Positions 15,286-27,600 of a DNA stretch of 64,000 nt are shown here, piece by piece (positions within the stretch are counted from its first letter, which is position 1; each line of letters starts with the position of its first letter). This DNA is from Pipra filicauda (Eukaryota; Chordata; Aves; Passeriformes; Pipridae), in contig NW_024105098.1 in NCBI RefSeq assembly GCF_003945595.2, positions 186,001 to 250,000 on the forward strand. The letters run 5' to 3'. Position numbers and translations under genes: made by a program. The notes beneath the pieces were generated by a model. That model saw only the letters and a list, made by a program, of their open reading frames with translations, did no database searches and was not told the origin of the DNA.

Positions 15286-15455
15286 CACAGAATCCCAGAA
15301 TATGCTGAGTTGGAAGGGACCCCTAAGAATTATCAAGTCCAACCCTGAGCCCTGCACAGGCCCATCCCCAGGAGTCACACCCTGTGCCTGAGAGGATCAT
15401 CCAAACACTCCTTGAGCTCTGGCAGCCTTGGGGCTGTGCCCATGGTGCTGTGAGC
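15286..15455 (-). mobile_element. CR1-type LINE fragment, 3' end, minus strand
   Basis: On the + strand this begins CACAGAATCCCAGAATATG, GAGTTGGAAGGGACCCC and CAAGTCCAACCCTGAGCCC, the reverse complement of a CR1 3' end. The reverse complement is clearly related to the copies at 43.9 and 48.7 kb (CACAGCACC, GTGTTTGGATGATCCTCTCAGG, GTTGGACTTGATAATTC). The GC-richer sequence to about 15,580 may be more of the same element, but I could not confirm it. Confidence 0.82.
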
Positions 15456-18139
15456 TCAGAGTTTCCAGCCATTGCTGTGTCTTGTTTTCTCGGTCTGTCT
15501 CTGTCCAGTTACCGGGATCCTGTCACTGCAGCAACGTTCAGGCCCCTCAGGGCTGTGCTGAGTGACCTGGTAGGGTCACAGGGTTTGTGTTAGCAGGGGT
15601 AGAAGCGACAACAGCCACTGCCCAGCCTCGCTGCAGTGTGCTCCTGCTGATGGCACCTCTCTCAGACTGCAGGAACTGACAGAAAAAGCTTTATCTTCCC
15701 TTTCACAAGAACCTTGAAACTCCCTTTTAAATAAACGCTTATCTGCTAATTGGTTTGACCTCCAATTCACCTGTTCATTAAAGAAATTCATCATTTTGCC
15801 CAGTCTGATAGCTACAAGGTATTGGTAACTCTCACCTGGAAATGTGAATGAGGGTCTGGTTTTTTATTCCAGGCAACATGCTGTTACATTTGTTGTGAAA
15901 CCTCTACAATACTATTAATAAAGAGATTTTTAAACCTCATAAATCAAACAGTGATTTTATTTGATTTTTAAGGGCAAGCAAAGGATATTAAAGTATCAGT
16001 GATTATAGTAATTAGAAAAACCCCATACCAACTGTGCTTGCTTAAAGACTTGCAGAAAGAATTGGTAATTATCCTGGCATTGTAATAGCTTGATTTCTAC
16101 AGGCTTTGCATCTCTTAACTTTATATTACTTTGCATATATGACTTTGAGGTATTATTTTTAGGCTAATTTGTTACTAGATTTCAAAATCTTATACTTGAT
16201 GACAAGTCTATGCAAGTCTAAATGAGATTGCAGTTCCCAAGGGGAGACTCGTTAGAAAAGAATTTTTGTGGTACTATCATAAGTGGAATATTCCCCTCAT
16301 CTGCATCTTGCAGAAGCCTCTGGAGCCTGTCACACACAAGCCTCACTCTTACCAATTCTAAAGAATGATGCCTGACAGAATTAACCCTTTGATGGTGGGT
16401 CTTCTCAAAGGAAGAGACAGTTTATGTTGACTGTGATGGCAGATCTATAATGACAATAAACCTGGAAGGGCAGATCTCAGCTACAATCCAAGGTCAGTGT
16501 CTTGCAACACTGGATTGTGACAGTTGGATAAAAAGAGAGAGATGATGTGTATGCATGTGTGTGAGGGACTGTAGGCTCATAAAATGGAATCAAAATGAAA
16601 AATGAATTAAGTGGCCTGGAAACAAAATCCCATTTTTCTTTCTCTTTTTCCATTTTCCTGTAGAAGTCCAGCTCTGTAGAGAAAGTATTTTACTTCGTGC
16701 AGGGATAGTGATGTTTGCCTTGTCTTACACAAGTCAGGATTGGAGACTAACACAGCTGGAAATTCATTTGTGTATCATCAGACAAGAAACAGCCTGCAAT
16801 ATCAAAGTTCTGACAAGTCTGGAGGAAGTCAGTAGAGATTCAGATGGTGGGACTGATAGTTTCACACAGCTTTTCAGATTAATGTTCATCTTGTCTGACC
16901 TTTGGTAAAGCTAAAAGTTCTCAAGACTCCAACTACTGTTCTTTAGCACTCAGAGCTTTCCAGCCACTCTCAAATATATTTGGCTTCTTAGTTAGAGTTG
17001 GTCCCAATTCTTTACCCTGTATGGCATCCAAGGAGAATGGCCAGTCTAAAAGACTGATAGATGCAGTAAGCCCTTCCATGACAATTCTTCAAATTACTCC
17101 TGAAAAATCTTACTCCTTAGAAGTCAACCCCAGCAGTGAACAACGCTGGGAACCTTTTGTGTGAGGTGGATAAACACAGCGTAGGGCTGGCCCTACAGAG
17201 GAGTACAGATGAGCTTATTTCTTCACTTGTTAAATCCCAGTTAAAGGTTTTCATTAACACAGCTGTAAGTCCAGCTCTCAGAGCAGTAAGAGCTCGAGCT
17301 AATGGCAGAGATCCCATGCCCCTAATGCATGGCATAGGCCTACAGTGCTGTGTAAGGAAGTACAAGTACTCATTTAACTGCAGCAGTGTTCCAGTTCCTA
17401 ATGTCATTTATATCCTTTATGATACCTTTCTATTGTATCAGCTGCTGCTAAAGCTGATGTAAGAAAAGCAAATTTCCCATGAACATGTTTATTCAGGAAT
17501 TTGGAGGCAGTTCATCACCCAAAAGGTGCCTCCTAGTTCTTCCATACTTGTGTCTTCATTTTTGCACTTTGGGAATTAAAGGACTTGTTTTCCAAGTTCT
17601 TCAAGCACATATTCAACCCCAAGCAGGTGAAAGGCTGGACAAGTGACCTCTCCTAGCCTTGTAGTTACAAACACGTGGACACAGGCCCATTCTGAGATGA
17701 GGTGTGAATGAGAGCTGCAGATACAGTCCCCCCTGGGCTTCCTCTCCCAGTGGATGTGGCTCAGACAGAGGAACCCCCCGAAGCACAGGATTTGGTGTGA
17801 CTGGCGTTGTCAGCTGCTGGGCAACTGAAGTGAGGAAGGAGTCATCTGACTTCCTTACCAGAGCAGGACAGTGAACTGTTTTCACAAGCAAATATACCAA
17901 GATTAGAATGTGTTAAAGAGCCAAAACAGGGGAATGGGACTTGGTGTTAGGAGGGTGCCCTGAAGCTGCCTCTGTGGCGCTGACGGTGCTGGAGGGATCA
18001 CGTACCTTCAGGGTGGCTGTTGGAGCATTCAAGGAGCTGCTTTTTGTCCAGTTCTTGTACAGCTCTGGCATGTGCCAGGATTTTTCTCTTGCTGAAGGAG
18101 CAAGTTCTTGTCATTCCTACAGTTCCTCCCTTGCCAGAT

Positions 18140-18152
18140 AAAAAAAAAAAAA
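18140..18152 (+). repeat. A13 homopolymer
   Basis: Thirteen consecutive A, following GATA. Confidence 0.9.
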
Positions 18153-18297
18153 TCAGAAAAGAGAAGAGCCTTGGGATCATTCCAGGAGTGAGTGCTGGTG
18201 TCTTTACAAGCCAGTTAACGAGGTGAGATTTTTTCAGATAATTTTAAGATTATTTCCCCTTTTAGGTTTATGTTCACAACTCATGGAGACCTCCCCA

Positions 18298-18530
18298 TGT
18301 CGGTGTGGAGCGGTGCCCGCGGCCGGTGCCGCTCCCGCAGGGGTTCTCTGCTGCCATCTCTTGGCTCTCCCTTGCGCCTCGGCATCGCGGTCCGAGGGAG
18401 CTTCGGCAAGTCTTGAGAACCTCAGGAAAGAATTGAAGTCGGGATACTGAGTTACCGTTATCCTTACTTGGGGACGATAACCAGCGAAGCCATATTAATG
18501 TCGCTGAACCAAAGGGGAATTTAAACTGTT
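18298..18530. promoter_or_regulatory. Orphan CpG-dense patch in gene-poor DNA
   Basis: By hand count about 18 CpG dinucleotides fall in about 230 bases, while the flanks have almost none. The patch contains a partial CTCF-like match (GCCATCTCTTGG, 10 of 12, near 18353) and a CRE-like TGACGTA lies about 200 bases downstream at 18707. It could be the promoter of an unannotated noncoding RNA, a distal enhancer, or GC-rich repeat debris. No coding exon is evident in it. Confidence 0.45.
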
Positions 18531-19889
18531 TTTCCAGCATGCTGTCAAGTTACCCTGCTCCGGCGCTGCTGAAGTGTAATTTCCAGCCGTCCTTGTAGCT
18601 GTGGTTGTGTGTAACAGCACAAGGAGATGATGTAGTGAGAGAAGGGAGAAGCTGCTGCGTTTTCACAGCCTGGAGTGAGACCTGCTTGTTGATGCCTTGG
18701 GCTAAGTGACGTAGGAAATGGTGGCAGCAAGTCCTGAGTGGAGCACACACAAGAGCAGCATATTGAAAGGTGTCACTGCCTGTGTGTACCAGGTGTATGC
18801 TACCTCTGGAGTGTGTAAGGAAACAGGAAAAGGACTTTTCTGGGGATATAGCAGGGTTATACAAACATACAACATAAATATTTTGTTATCATATTTACCC
18901 AAAATTACCCAATAATATCCATACTGTAACTCTGTAAATTGTGTCTATTTACACTTGCATACTGAACTGTAGTTGCTGAAGGAGGATATTATGTTTCCCA
19001 TGTTATTGGGAAAGAAGCCAGAGTCACTTCCCTCGCTCCTCCCTTCAGTGTAGGGTTCCTAGAGATTTGAGTCCTCTGTACTGCTTCATTGACCAAATTG
19101 GTTGTATTCAGGGAAGATTTCTGTGTTCCAGCTTTAGGAAAAAAACTTTTTTACCAATAAACTGCTCAGCAAAACAGAGCTAGGCAGCTGAAGAGAAGTG
19201 AAAAACAGAAAAGCAACAGCAGAGAGAAAGAGGTTAACAGCAAGGAATGAGGAATGTCAAACAGCATGAGAACCATGAAGTAAAATGAGTGGGCATCCAG
19301 CAGCAGGGGAGCAAGAAGCAGAATATGGACAGAGAAAGTAGATGGGAGAAAAGATCCCATAGAAAGTACCTCTGAAGACAAGATTGCCATTGCTTCCTTT
19401 CACTGAGTGGGGCTGAAGGTTTAGGATGACTTTCAGTCTGTTTGTTAAAGAAGTTACAGATCTTGCTTACTAGCAGAGGCTTATTTTTAAAATAGGAATT
19501 ATTTGGCTAAAATAGAGTAAACAGGGCTGGTACGAAGGACCTATGACAGCAATATTTATCCTTTTAACATCTAGGATTCTTTATCAGTATAGGTAACTTC
19601 TATCAGCTGTCTTTGGTTAGTTATTTGGGAGTCCTGTCCTACCATAGCCTTGCTGTGAGAGAGCTCACTGTACCCATGATGAGCATACTTTTGAGTGTTC
19701 CTGTACTTGAACACATACTTTACTTCCTGTGAAAGGGTTCTGGGTATAAGCATGATTTTGGCAAGCTTAACCGAAAGTTCTTTGTAAATTTAATCATGTG
19801 TTTTGTGCTATCATAATTTTTTGGAAGCTCGGTTTTTAATGTCTCGAGAATGGTTTTCTTGTGTAAAATTATAGAAGAGCATCAGATCT

Positions 19890-20328
19890 ATTCTGGTGAA
19901 AGGTCTAAAGAACAAGTCTGATGAGGAGCAGCTGAGGGAGCTGAGGGTGTTTATCCTCAAGAAAAGGAGGCTCAGGGAGGACCATATCACCTTCTACAAC
20001 TACCTGAAAGAAGGACGTAGCAAGCGGAGGGTCAGTCTCTTTTCTCAAGCAACAAGTGATAGGACAAGAGGAGATGACCTCAAGTTGTTCCAGGGGAAGT
20101 TCAGACTGGATTTTAGGAAAAGTTTCTTCACTGGAAGGGTGGTCAGGTGCTCAAACAGGCTGCCCAGGGCAGTGGTGGAGTCACTGTCCCTGGAGGGATT
20201 TAAAAGCTCTGTAGATGTGGCACTTGGGGACATGGTTTAGTGTTGGACTAGGCAGTGCTGGGTTAACAGCTGGACTTGATGATCCTAAAGGTCTTTTCCA
20301 ACTTAAACAATTCTGTGATTCTATTCAA
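19890..20328 (+). mobile_element. CR1-type LINE fragment with ORF2 C-terminal remnant
   Basis: This is the longest repeat in the window. A frame at 19896-20240 (114 codons) still reads as the C-terminal tail of the CR1 ORF2 reverse transcriptase polyprotein: the [38 protein letters not shown] and VALGDMV blocks are in the family order. It stops where the family normally stops. A short 3' region follows, ending GGTCTTTTCCAACTTAAACA and TTCTGTGATTCTATT. The endonuclease and RT catalytic parts are missing, so the copy is dead on arrival. Confidence 0.88.
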
Positions 20329-21631
20329 CAGCAATTGAGTAGTTTTAAGCAAGTAAAGTTACTCTGAAATTTTCAGAAGTAGGACAGAGAATGTTCTATC
20401 AGGGAGAAGTTCAGCTTAATGGTGCAAAGAATATGAAAGGAATACCCTGGTCATATTTTAAGATTAGTTTCAGGTTCCCCAAAATCACCATGTGTTGGCA
20501 AGGCAAGAAGAAAGAAAAGTCAGTAGCATGAGAATTGGATAAGATTATTATTTACTCTGTTTTTCTCTTACTGTACCTGATTGCTGAGGGTTGAGCTGGA
20601 CTTTCTGATGGCACATGGAAACCTAACTTTGCCTCTGAAGTTCAAGCAAATTTTGCCCAGCTAGTAATTAAGTTTAAAGCTGAGCTTTGTAGGCCTATGA
20701 CCTGGATTTGCCATTAGAAACTGTTGTACTAGAAAATCTTCCAAACATGTTATAATATTTTCTTACTCTGTAAAGTGGTAACTGGAAGATATTCCTGTAA
20801 GATTGAAGCAGTTGCATTTCATTTGTGCTTTCTGATCATTGCCACTGGGAGGTTTTAGTCCTGAAGATAGGATGGACAATCTGGTTTATTTGAGTGCCTG
20901 AATCTGGGAGCTTGGAGGTCACTGGATTGTAATGAACAAAGCCTACGAGGAGGTATCACCTAGAGGAGGTGCATTCCAGAGAACCTGAAAGGAAGATGTG
21001 ATTAGTACCATTAGGTTTGCTGGTGATTAGATTTGATGATCAAGTCCTATTACTTGCATTTATTCTCTTCTGATCTTCCTCAATCTCTGGAATATTGACT
21101 TGGAATTTCAAGTTGTATTTGTAGCAGAACTTTGTATATGAAAAATGCAACAATTTTTCCTTTTGCAGGTGTAATTTTCTCTCCTTTTTCACTTTCTTTT
21201 TTCTTCTCATTTATTTTTGTTGCCTTTCTCTTCTTGTTCCCTTCACATAAAATTCCTCCAGTGACTTAATGAACGGCTGCCAGGGCAACCAAACCTCTCT
21301 GCCAGGATGCCACTCACTGGCATGCTCCAAGTCTGCCAGCCTTTCAAGGTTTGGGCAGATGCTTCCAAATCAAGTGAAAACTTGTTTCCAAAGAAGAGGC
21401 ACAGTGTTAGTAGAAATGCAGTAGTAGGTACCATTTAATACCTCAGACCTTCAGCTCAGCTGGCAGTCAGTGGCTGCAGTAATGGACTTACAAATGGAAA
21501 TGAGATTCATGACGATTTATTGATTGAAGAAGTAGTGAAATAAAGGAAAGGCTGGCAAGAGCCTCAGGAAATACTCTGATGTAAAGTATAAAATGGGCAC
21601 AGTTAGAAGTGTGTTTTCATTGTCTTGCAAT

Positions 21632-21652
21632 AAAAAAAAAAAAAAAAAAAAA
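21632..21652 (+). repeat. A21 homopolymer preceded by a CAATA sequence
   Basis: Twenty-one consecutive A follow TTGCAAT, so an AATAAA signal overlaps the tract start. It could be the tail of a retroposed copy, but no parent gene or target-site duplication is recognised. Confidence 0.85.
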
Positions 21653-24600
21653 GCTACTGCAATGTGTTTAGCCACTTTTTACTGGGAGAAAGTCAAAAGT
21701 CTTTCCCAGAGGCATTGTGCCACATGATTTCAGTATTGCTGAGGGTAACTTGCTGCCTCCCTTCTCTCAAGATGTAAGATTGCAGGAAACTATTCCCTTA
21801 CTGAGGCAGGGGTAAATGCGGAAATGCCAAGCAGGATTATGAACTTATATGGAAAAAAGTAAGAAAGAGATAAAGAAAGGTCTGAAGAAAAAACCCCAAC
21901 CTCTTGCCTGCCTTACTGGTACCACTGTGGTGTTTCCAGCTCTCTACATCCAACCTTCAGTGTCTCTGATGTTTTGTGAAACTATGGTAAAGGTGGTGTT
22001 TGTTTTCCATTGCTCCCCCAAGGTTTCCAGCCTCCCCCGCCCCACAACAGGTACAGAATCTCCCTCAGAAGAGCTCTCCACACCTGCTGGGAATCCCGCT
22101 CTCCTGAGGTGAAAGGAGCAGGATGTTTCTCTGAGTATTATACAGACCTCAGTCTTTCCCAAACTCTTGAAAGCTTGGTTTGAAATGTATTTTCCTCCCG
22201 TCCATATGAAAATCCACCATTCCCCTGTGATGCCATGAAAGACCTGCTTATTTCTCTGCTGAGCAGAGTGCTGAAGTGTGTAACCCCAGCAGAACGTGTG
22301 CCAACGTGTCAGGAACAGTGAGAGCTGAGATGTTGCTCTTGGGGAGCAAGAACACAGCTTTCACACAACCTCTGTGGGCTCTGCAGCGACTGGCCAGTGC
22401 TACAGCCTCCCTTTTCCTTTTGAAGGGATTTAGTTGGAATAACTGTCCCCAACTTTGGTCAGCTGACAGGTTCAGATCATGTAGGTGGTGCAGAGCCACG
22501 CAGGTGGAGGAAGAGATAATGCAAATCTTCAAGTTATGCTTGTTATGGGAAATCCCTTTATCATGAATACAGCATCACACTAAAGATGTCCTGTCTCTTC
22601 CTTGCTTGCTTCACCTCACTCCTCCTTTAGTTCCTTTCTCTCTCTGGCCTTAGTGAAGCAATAAGAAGGGTGGGTACAGGCCCCAGCATCCTTAGTGAGC
22701 TGTTGAAATAAGCATCTCTAAACTAGAGGGATTGCTTGTTTGAAGTGCTGCAGCACCAATGGTTTCAGCAAAGCTACACTAACACACACCAGGAAATAAT
22801 TCATCCATGCCCTGGTAGGCAAGGAAGAAGAAAAAGCAGTTCGGTTTCCCTTGACTGCACAGACATTATTGTACCAGGTATGAAGACAAGGCTGGCTCCC
22901 ACTGTACCTACTGTCATATGGATTTACTACTAGTGCACTCCTTGCCTCTCCTCAGTAGTGAGATAGAACCTTTGCAAGCATGGCATATTGAGTTAATAGG
23001 AATCTTTCCAAATTCCTGTAAAGAAAAACTTTCTCCCTCTCGTAAACTTTATAACTCAACTCTAAGGTCACTTGTATGAGAACTTGATGGCATCAATTCC
23101 TAGTAAATTCAGATGTTGGGTTACAGACAGGCCAAGGCAAAAGTGGATGGTGCTCTGGTGTTATTTGTGCTGTGAATGAGGCTGCCAGTGGGTTTGAATC
23201 AGAACAACTTCTAAATTCACTGTGAAATACACCAAGAGCCATCATTTCTAAGAGTGGGTTTTTTATTGCTAATTGCAACATTCCCTTGGGCACGGTCCCC
23301 TTCAGCCTCTGAGACCTGGAATTGCAAACCAGTGCGTGGGGCCGGGCCAAGTGCTTCTTTGTGGTCTGGCCTGGGAGTCCCATGGAGAAGGTGGTGGATG
23401 CTTTTTAGCTTTTGGCTGCTAAAACCATTAGCCTGGATGGAGGGTTTGTTTTTGTTGCTTAGCTGCCAAATGTGGTAGCCAAGAGAAGTCAAAGGACGCT
23501 AAGTTTGGGAATATCTTTAACCACACATCCATCACTGGTATTTTTAATTGGATTATTGTTTTTTCATAGAAAAACCTCTCATAAATCACCTACCTCTTCC
23601 ATTCAGTAGTAGTTTCACTTTTCTATTGCAGCAGCATGAGGCTGAATGGCTGGCAGAAAAAGTGTGCTTTTAGAGGTGGAAAGGATGATTTTACTTGGGA
23701 AAAATGTGTGGGGCACAGTGCAGTCACTTCAATGCTGCTAAATTTGTTGGCTGCGAAGATTCTGCCTGCGGTGGAAGGATTTTCTGTCAGCACACTTCTC
23801 AAATATGTATTCGTTCCCTCAGTGGATGGACCTTCCCTGTACTTCCAGTTGTTTGAAAATGGGAGGGCTGTATTGCAAGTGCGGAGTGCACCTTCCAGCA
23901 CAGCCACTTCCAGTCTGAGATTCCTTGGGCAGCACAACATCCAAGACTCTTGTAGTATTTTCATTTCCCTTCTTCAAGATCTTGCAAAGAGCACACAGTA
24001 AGTGAGAGAACAGGCTGGGTGGTCCTTTCCAGTGGGTAGCATCAGAGGGTAAGGAAAAGGGACCACCACGGTGAGCTGTGCAGGTCATGAGATCGGGGTG
24101 GAATGCACACACATATTTGAGGTTTTACAAGTCTCTGTCTCGAGCATCTCGTTTGCTGGTCTGTGGCTCCAGTCTGAAGTGTCTGGTGAAGGGGCAGCTC
24201 AGGTGTTTGAGATACTGTCCAGAAAAGCTTGTGGAGAGTACATTTGATTCCATTCTCCTCAGAGATAATGCAGACACTGAAAGCAAGTTGCGTTGTGCTC
24301 TACTTCCCTTCCACCACCGGGAGGAGCTGGCAGAATGGGCTCCCCAAATGCCCCAGGTGCCTTTTTTCCAGACTGTTTTTAGGTCCAGTGGCAGCGGGGC
24401 TGCCTGTGAAATGTGCTGGGGTGGTGGGGTGTGTCTGTGTGTTCAGGATAAAGGGCAGTTCCCTGCATGTACATTTTCCACTTGCGCTGCTCCCTTGGTA
24501 CAGAGAGGGCAGATATTCCTTTCAGCTCAAGGTTATACATTTAAATAGCATATTGCATTGGACAAGTGCTGTAGAACAGGCAGGCCAAAGCAAAATTCTG

Positions 24601-27600
24601 CCCTCAGCCATGAGGGAAATGTATGGCCAGGCCTCCAGTCTGATCAGATGCTTCAGGCAACCTTCCTGCTCCAGCTCAGGCCCCACTGCTCACTGCACAG
24701 CATGACCAACCTGTCCGTGTCTGAATGGTCAAGAGCACCGGGGAGAAGGAAGCCAGAATTTTTAGCCCTTTTCCAAAGTGTCGTGGCTCAGTTGTTCCAT
24801 TCTTCTCAGCTAAGATGAGGGTGGTGAAGAGCTTCTGAGAATACAAATTTTAAAAAAAGACCGTGTTGGATAAATGTGGCCTCTTCCTCTCAAGACAGTA
24901 ACTGGCAACAGTGGGCATGTCTGTGGCTGTATTAAATCAGTCCAGTGATTCCTCCTGGCTTGTTTTTTTTTTAACCATTGCAGAATTAGTTTCTCTGCAA
25001 CATGAATGAAATACATAGTAACTTTGATCTTTGGCTGAGGCACAGATGGCAAGCATTGTGCAGACACTCCAAGGTCACCTTGGGAAGTCAGTCTTAAAAA
25101 GGCCATCTGGGGACGAGGTAGTCAGCTGTGCCACAGTGCAGTGTATGGAACAGGCCAAGGAACAGGGATACCTTCAGCTGTGGGAAAGAAAGTGGAAGAC
25201 TGCCAAGTGCATTTCCCTGAGCTAGAATTTGCTTATGATATTATGGTATCTTGGTTACCTTGTGGTAATTTCAGCAACCACAAATGGTCACAGTGCTTCA
25301 TAGCAAGGAGACGGCACAGGTCCATGGCTGAGTGAAGAGAGGGAGAGCACTGTACCAAAATATCCCTGCCACTTCCTGTAGGTTTCATCAGGCTCATGAG
25401 CTTTTTGCTGCTGCCCAGGTCTGTTTGCCCTGAAGATTTCCAGACTGCACAGAGTAGCTACTCTGCAGGTAACAGTATGAACTTATGCTACAACTTTGAC
25501 AGGCTAGAAGAGTTTATGAACTTCCACCTCTGCTTAGGTCCTGAGAGATAAGTTTCAGAAGTTGATTTAAGGAGACCACCTAAGCCACCCAGTCAGGCAG
25601 TTAGAGCATTTCACACATGCTGTGTCATGTATAGTCAGCCAAAGGACTGATATGATTTGGTGAGCACCACTCAAGCTCTACAGCAAATATGAGAGCTATT
25701 TGAGTGATGCAAGAGCATGTAAGCAGTTCGAATATTTTTCCTCTCAGATGCTGGATTTGGGACTTTTAGCTAATCACTTAGACTGCAGAGCATCCAAAGT
25801 CCTTGAAAGTCTTTAAGATAAGGAGAGGAAGAATAGGTAGCTGTGAAACATTTCTTTTCTTGGATCCTCAGACAGTGCCTGCTGCCAGTTTTCGCTGCTC
25901 TGCACACATGAAGCTATTTGTCTCTTAATGCTAAATCTCATACTGGGATTCAGAAATGCTTCTTCCATGTATCTGTAGGGATCAGGCAGATGTACAGAAC
26001 TGCCATCAAAGAAGCTGTGTGCTTTGGAGGGAGAGAGACTGGGACCAAACGCTTAATGTTGGTGTTCTGTGTTCAGCTATGGAAGGTAATCCCAGTATTA
26101 GGTCAGAAGTAGATCTGCACATGTAGTTCAGTGTTATATCTACCCCAGAAAGCCTCAAAATTGAGCAGTAAGGCAATGTCATGGATGAAAATACCCTGAA
26201 GATCTTAAAAGCCCAGATCATCATGAAAAGCAAGTACTGTTCCATAGCAGTCACTGAAGGGTCAGTGCTGCAGAACTAGGCCAAGACAGTTTTTTCCATA
26301 TGTTTATCCAGTTTATGCAATATAATACCTTATAGCAGCCCTTTGTAAGAAGGCTTATACCATATCTCATAGAGCTGGTCCCTTTGACAAAACAAAGGCA
26401 TTTCCCCAATGTTTGCAGAGTTGCAAACATCCTCCAGGAATTCCTTGACACCTGTAGTCCTACAGTTTGCTGTCTCTGGGAGGATCTGGGATCACGACTT
26501 TTGGTTCTACTTGCACTAGCTGCTATGTTTTCTGTTAGGGTTTTCTTGTTCATTCTTTTCCATAATGGAGTTATATATTCCTCTGCTACACAAATGAAAT
26601 CTGAACACGTAGTATAGATTATCAACCAGCATGACTTGTGAACAATGAATGTTCACAAACTGAAAGAAGATGTAGATAAACCCAAACAAGCCTTAATTTC
26701 TGATATACTGAGAAGTTTGTTGTCAATGGTTCACATTTGAATCCCTCTCTAAGGATTGCTAGTAAATAGAACTTAACAAGCAAGCTAAATTTAGCAAAAT
26801 TGCAGGGCACATCTCACCTACTCAAAAGCACGGACACCAGTTATTGAAATTTATGCCTCCTCTTATTCTTTCATATGCTTACAGAAACATTACCACTTCT
26901 GTATTCTGCTGTTGCTCCTACATCTCCAATAAATATCCAGACTACTAACTTGGAAATCTACCAGCAAACGCTGAGTAGTGATGATGTGCTTTTACAGCAG
27001 TCCATCAGCATCACAAGTTCCACGTGTTCCATGAAGTCCTTACTGCAGAGGTGGAAGTCACTGTTAAGCCTCTCCAGAAGGTGTAGAGCACAGCAATTGT
27101 AGCATGCTGAAATGTTCACTGCGTCCACCTCAGGCTATATATTCAGTTCTGTTTAACATCTAATTCTGGAAGAACACCAGAACCACATTATGATGCAGCA
27201 GGACCTGCACCACAACTATCTGAATTTGAAAAATGGTGTCTGCCTGCCTGAGCTCCCTTGTAGAAATAACATAATAAGATAGTGAGATATTTCTATTTTG
27301 TCCCTATGCTTCTATGTGTAAATATTCACAGTCACCACCCCAGTGGACTGTTTGCCTTGCAACTGAGGGACAAACTGCACGACACCAGAATAGTTCCATG
27401 CAGATTTCAATCAAATAGACAGTTATTAATTACAAAGGAAGGAATGTGTCATCTGTTGGACAACCTAAAAGGCCAAGAGAAGTTTTTCATTACACTGTTC
27501 TGTGTCAGCACTTTCTGATTGCATTATGTTGATTTAGGGTTTTAGGTTACATATACACGTTAGATCCAGGTCTAGGTTAAAAGAGGACAAGCCATTTTTT

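Larger units (their letters stand above)
15456..19889. other. Intergenic; holds an isolated CpG-dense patch
   Basis: No gene is recognised between two CR1 fragments. The main feature is the CpG-dense patch at 18,298-18,530, listed separately, preceded by an A13 run at 18140-18152. The other open frames are short and unlike any family I know. Confidence 0.6.
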
